Shown piece by piece: positions 62,220-64,000 of a stretch of DNA of 64,000 nt. This stretch comes from Marinobacter sp. LV10R510-11A (GTDB taxonomy: Bacteria; Pseudomonadota; Gammaproteobacteria; Pseudomonadales; Oleiphilaceae). Position 1 is the first letter of the stretch. Every line of letters begins with the position of its first letter. A program made the translations under genes and the position numbers. The notes below the pieces were generated by a model. It was not told where the DNA came from and searched no databases. It saw only the letters and a list, made by a program, of their open reading frames with translations. The stretch spans positions 3,162,001 to 3,226,000 of the forward strand of contig NZ_LT907980.1 in assembly GCF_900215155.1 (NCBI RefSeq). The letters are read 5' to 3'.

Positions 62220-62825
62220 CTACCTGAAGCAACGATGATCCGGCTCCTCGGCGCGGACCCTTTCCATCCAGGGTTTGAGCTCCGATTGCTTGTACAACCG
62301 CTCGCCCCAGCTCTCTGGTGAGACCGGCAGTGACCGTCCCTGCAGGATATAATCGGTGACCAGATGGATGAACTGCTGCAAGCAATAAGCGCCCACGTGC
62401 AGACGCAACGACGATGCAGTCTCAGCCCGTGCTACGTTAAAGTGCGCCACATCAATAATCTGCCCGCTGTCGACCGAAGGTGCCAAGTGATGGCAGGTTG
62501 AACCGTAGGTTTCATCATTGTAGTAGATCGCGTAGTGCTGGCTGCCCAGACCGCGATACTTGGGCGGCGCCGGATGCAGATTGATCGCACCCTTGTGAGC
62601 ATTCTTGTAAATGCTCTGCGGAAAGATAAAGTCGCCGCGGTAGGAAATGATCCAGTCGCCTTCCCAGTTATCTAGGTGATACGGGTAAGGATCGCCCGGG
62701 TCCCAGCAGAACACCTCCAGGTTGGAGAACACCGTCTTGGCGAATTCGACCCCATGGTCGCACCAGTCCATGGTGCATACCGACAGCAGGACTTTGTCCT
62801 TGCACGGTGCGTTTCTTTGCATCAT
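62220..62825 (-). CDS. Formyltransferase-family protein (formyl-THF-type, small)
   Basis: A 201-residue Formyl_trans_N domain protein. The catalytic set of formyl-tetrahydrofolate-dependent transferases is present: N82 and H84 in AINLHPAPPKYRGLG and D119 in VDSGQIID. It lacks the C-terminal domain of Met-tRNA formyltransferase, so it probably formylates a small amine or hydroxylamine. Start ATG at 62825 has TGGAGAAG upstream. It sits between two LysE exporter genes, which suggests its product or substrate is an amino-acid-like compound that is exported. The acceptor is not known. Confidence 0.8.
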   Translation of the reverse strand: MMQRNAPCKDKVLLSVCTMDWCDHGVEFAKTVFSNLEVFCWDPGDPYPYHLDNWEGDWIISYRGDFIFPQSIYKNAHKGAINLHPAPPKYRGLGSQHYAIYYNDETYGSTCHHLAPSVDSGQIIDVAHFNVARAETASSLRLHVGAYCLQQFIHLVTDYILQGRSLPVSPESWGERLYKQSELKPWMERVRAEEPDHRCFR

Positions 62826-63002
62826 CACTTCTCCAGTTGCAAGGCATTTGGCTGAAATCAATTGCGTACTCTGTTAATCGACTGAAGCTAATGCGCCAGG
62901 ACTTTGACCACCGCTGGTAAACGAGGAAATCACCTGAAAAAATTTTCCCGGAGTTGCTTTCGTCAATCGCACCGGTTGCGTTTTGACAAGTTTTCTGTGG
63001 GT

Positions 63003-63632
63003 TCAAGACCACCATTGCTGAAATGGCAGGCCTCTTAGAACCGGAATCAACGACATCAACAGCACCAGGCTCATGATGATATTGAACGCCTTTAAACACG
63101 ACGGCCGAGTCAGGAAACGTCGCAAATACTGTCCAAAAAATACCCAAACCAATGAACAGGGTGAGCCGAACAAAAAGAACAGCAGAGCAATTAGTAAGAC
63201 CTGCACACGGAAGGGCTCCAAGGGCGAGGTATAGGCCAGTACCGCGCCCACGGCCATCACCCAGGCTTTCGGGTTGACCCACTGAAACAACGCCGCAGCG
63301 GTGAACCCCAATGGCTTGCCCGACGGATCATCCATGTCCACCACGGGGGCGCTGGCTATCCGGTAGGCCAAATACAGCAGGTACACCGCGCCTATCACTT
63401 TCAGTCCGTCCTGCAGCCACGGGTATTGTCGGAAAATTGCCCCCGCGCCCAGCCCGACTGCCACCAACATTAACGGAAAACCGATGTTGATCCCTGCCAA
63501 ATGCCGCATCGTGCGGCCCATCCCGAAATTCGCCCCCGATGACATCAACATCACGTTGTTAGGCCCTGGCGTGACGCATGTGGCGATCACGAACAAAATG
63601 ATCGAGTAGTAATCGAGGTTCTGTATCGTCAT
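63003..63632 (-). CDS. LysE/RhtB-family amino-acid exporter (copy 2)
   Basis: A 209-residue, six-helix exporter with the family blocks TCVTPGPNNVMLMSSGANFG and LFQWVNPKAWVMAVGAVLAY. It is only distantly similar to the LysE protein encoded at 61508. It is the first gene of the minus-strand LysE-formyltransferase-LysE series and is divergent from a MocR/GntR-type regulator gene; that layout is typical for regulator-controlled exporters. Confidence 0.88.
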   Translation of the reverse strand: MTIQNLDYYSIILFVIATCVTPGPNNVMLMSSGANFGMGRTMRHLAGINIGFPLMLVAVGLGAGAIFRQYPWLQDGLKVIGAVYLLYLAYRIASAPVVDMDDPSGKPLGFTAAALFQWVNPKAWVMAVGAVLAYTSPLEPFRVQVLLIALLFFLFGSPCSLVWVFFGQYLRRFLTRPSCLKAFNIIMSLVLLMSLIPVLRGLPFQQWWS

Positions 63633-63791
63633 GCTCCATCGATCAGCGTCAGCGGCGTCAGCGGCGCCAGTTGCGCAGGTGCTAGTGCACAGGCTGTGAG
63701 TTGCAACTGCACAAGCGCAACAGGCTCTCCGTCTCCAGGGACTTGCGGATCTGTATAGGGCATATCATCCCAAGGCACAGATGTGTATTAC

Positions 63792-63898
63792 AGATACAGA
63801 AGTGATGAATTTTTTAGATACAGACGGCCTTTTTTTGTATAAAAATTTCAAAAAAACCCCTATCTGTAGCTTTTCAAGCAACAGACGAGAAGCTACAG
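63792..63898. promoter_or_regulatory. Candidate regulator sites between LysE and MocR-type gene
   Basis: AGATACAGA occurs twice in direct orientation (63792-63800 and 63816-63824), 24 bp apart. Nearer the regulator, CTGTAGCTT (63864-63872) and AAGCTACAG (63890-63898) form a perfect 9-bp inverted repeat. All share a TACAG core. MocR-type regulators bind direct repeats in such divergent gaps. The region is also very AT-rich (63808-63857). Confidence 0.5.
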
Positions 63899-63906
63899 TC
63901 AGAGCT

Positions 63907-64000
63907 ATGACTCTTTATCTGAACCTCGCCGAATTCATCAGCAGCCGCATTGAGCAGGGCCTGTACGGGCCTGGCGAGCGCCTACCCTCTGTACGCGCCC
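63907..64000 (+). CDS. GntR/MocR-type transcriptional regulator (partial, 5' end only)
   Basis: Only the first 31 codons are in the window: MTLYLNLAEFISSRIEQGLY then GPGERLPSVRA. The last block, with the arginine/leucine/proline pattern, is the recognition-helix lead of GntR-type winged HTH domains. The start YLxLAxxI is usual for MocR proteins that carry a C-terminal aminotransferase-like domain. That domain is beyond the edge, so the MocR call is an inference. It is divergent from the LysE series. Confidence 0.7.
   Translation, partial: MTLYLNLAEFISSRIEQGLYGPGERLPSVRA

Overview
The window looks like the replication-origin region of a marine gammaproteobacterium close to Marinobacter / Pseudomonadales. 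The evidence is the gene order gyrB-recF-(aarF-like)-dnaN-dnaA | oriC | rpmH-rnpA-yidD-yidC-mnmE, then mnmG-rsmG-parA-parB-atpIBEFHAGDC-glmU-glmS, together with the protein sequences. The genus is an inference.

Layout. (1) 1-14,007 holds DNA repair and stress genes: a helicase with an N-terminal nuclease-like domain (cut by the left edge), a FAN1-type VRR-NUC nuclease, a hipBA toxin-antitoxin operon with a three-operator control region, and recC-recB-recD overlapping head to tail. (2) 14,004-19,945 holds two divergent ABC exporters (one apparently starting at ATT), gabT and a small membrane-protein gene. (3) 20,042-28,367 is the gyrB/recF/dnaN/dnaA block on the minus strand. Two parS palindromes lie inside recF, a UbiB-like kinase gene sits between recF and dnaN, and oriC lies between dnaA and rpmH. 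(4) 28,368-32,450 is rpmH to mnmE. (5) 32,451-43,024 separates mnmE from mnmG, which are neighbours in many relatives. It holds ychJ, a broken DUF2959 gene, a solute-binding protein, an acyl-CoA dehydrogenase, a lipoprotein, an RND pump pair and an MFS transporter. It ends in an AT-rich stretch with two perfect DnaA boxes just upstream of mnmG. (6) 43,025-58,038 is mnmG to glmS, including the complete F-type ATP synthase operon with a near-consensus promoter and a terminator. (7) 58,066 to the right edge is an accessory island.

The main discovery is the left border of that island. Starting 27 bp after the glmS stop codon there is TGTGGG followed by three consecutive repeats resembling TnsB-binding sites of a Tn7 right end, at the spacing expected for attTn7. 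No tns genes follow. Instead, within a few bases, comes the 3'-truncated remnant of a GFA-family gene that also carries an in-frame TAG. This looks like a Tn7-type insertion that lost its transposition genes but kept, or later gained, cargo: an aldo/keto reductase-CMD pair with a divergent LysR regulator, a LysE fragment, a LysE / formyltransferase / LysE cassette, and the start of a divergent MocR/GntR-type regulator. The second transposon end was not found in the window.

No rRNA, tRNA or CRISPR array was recognised.
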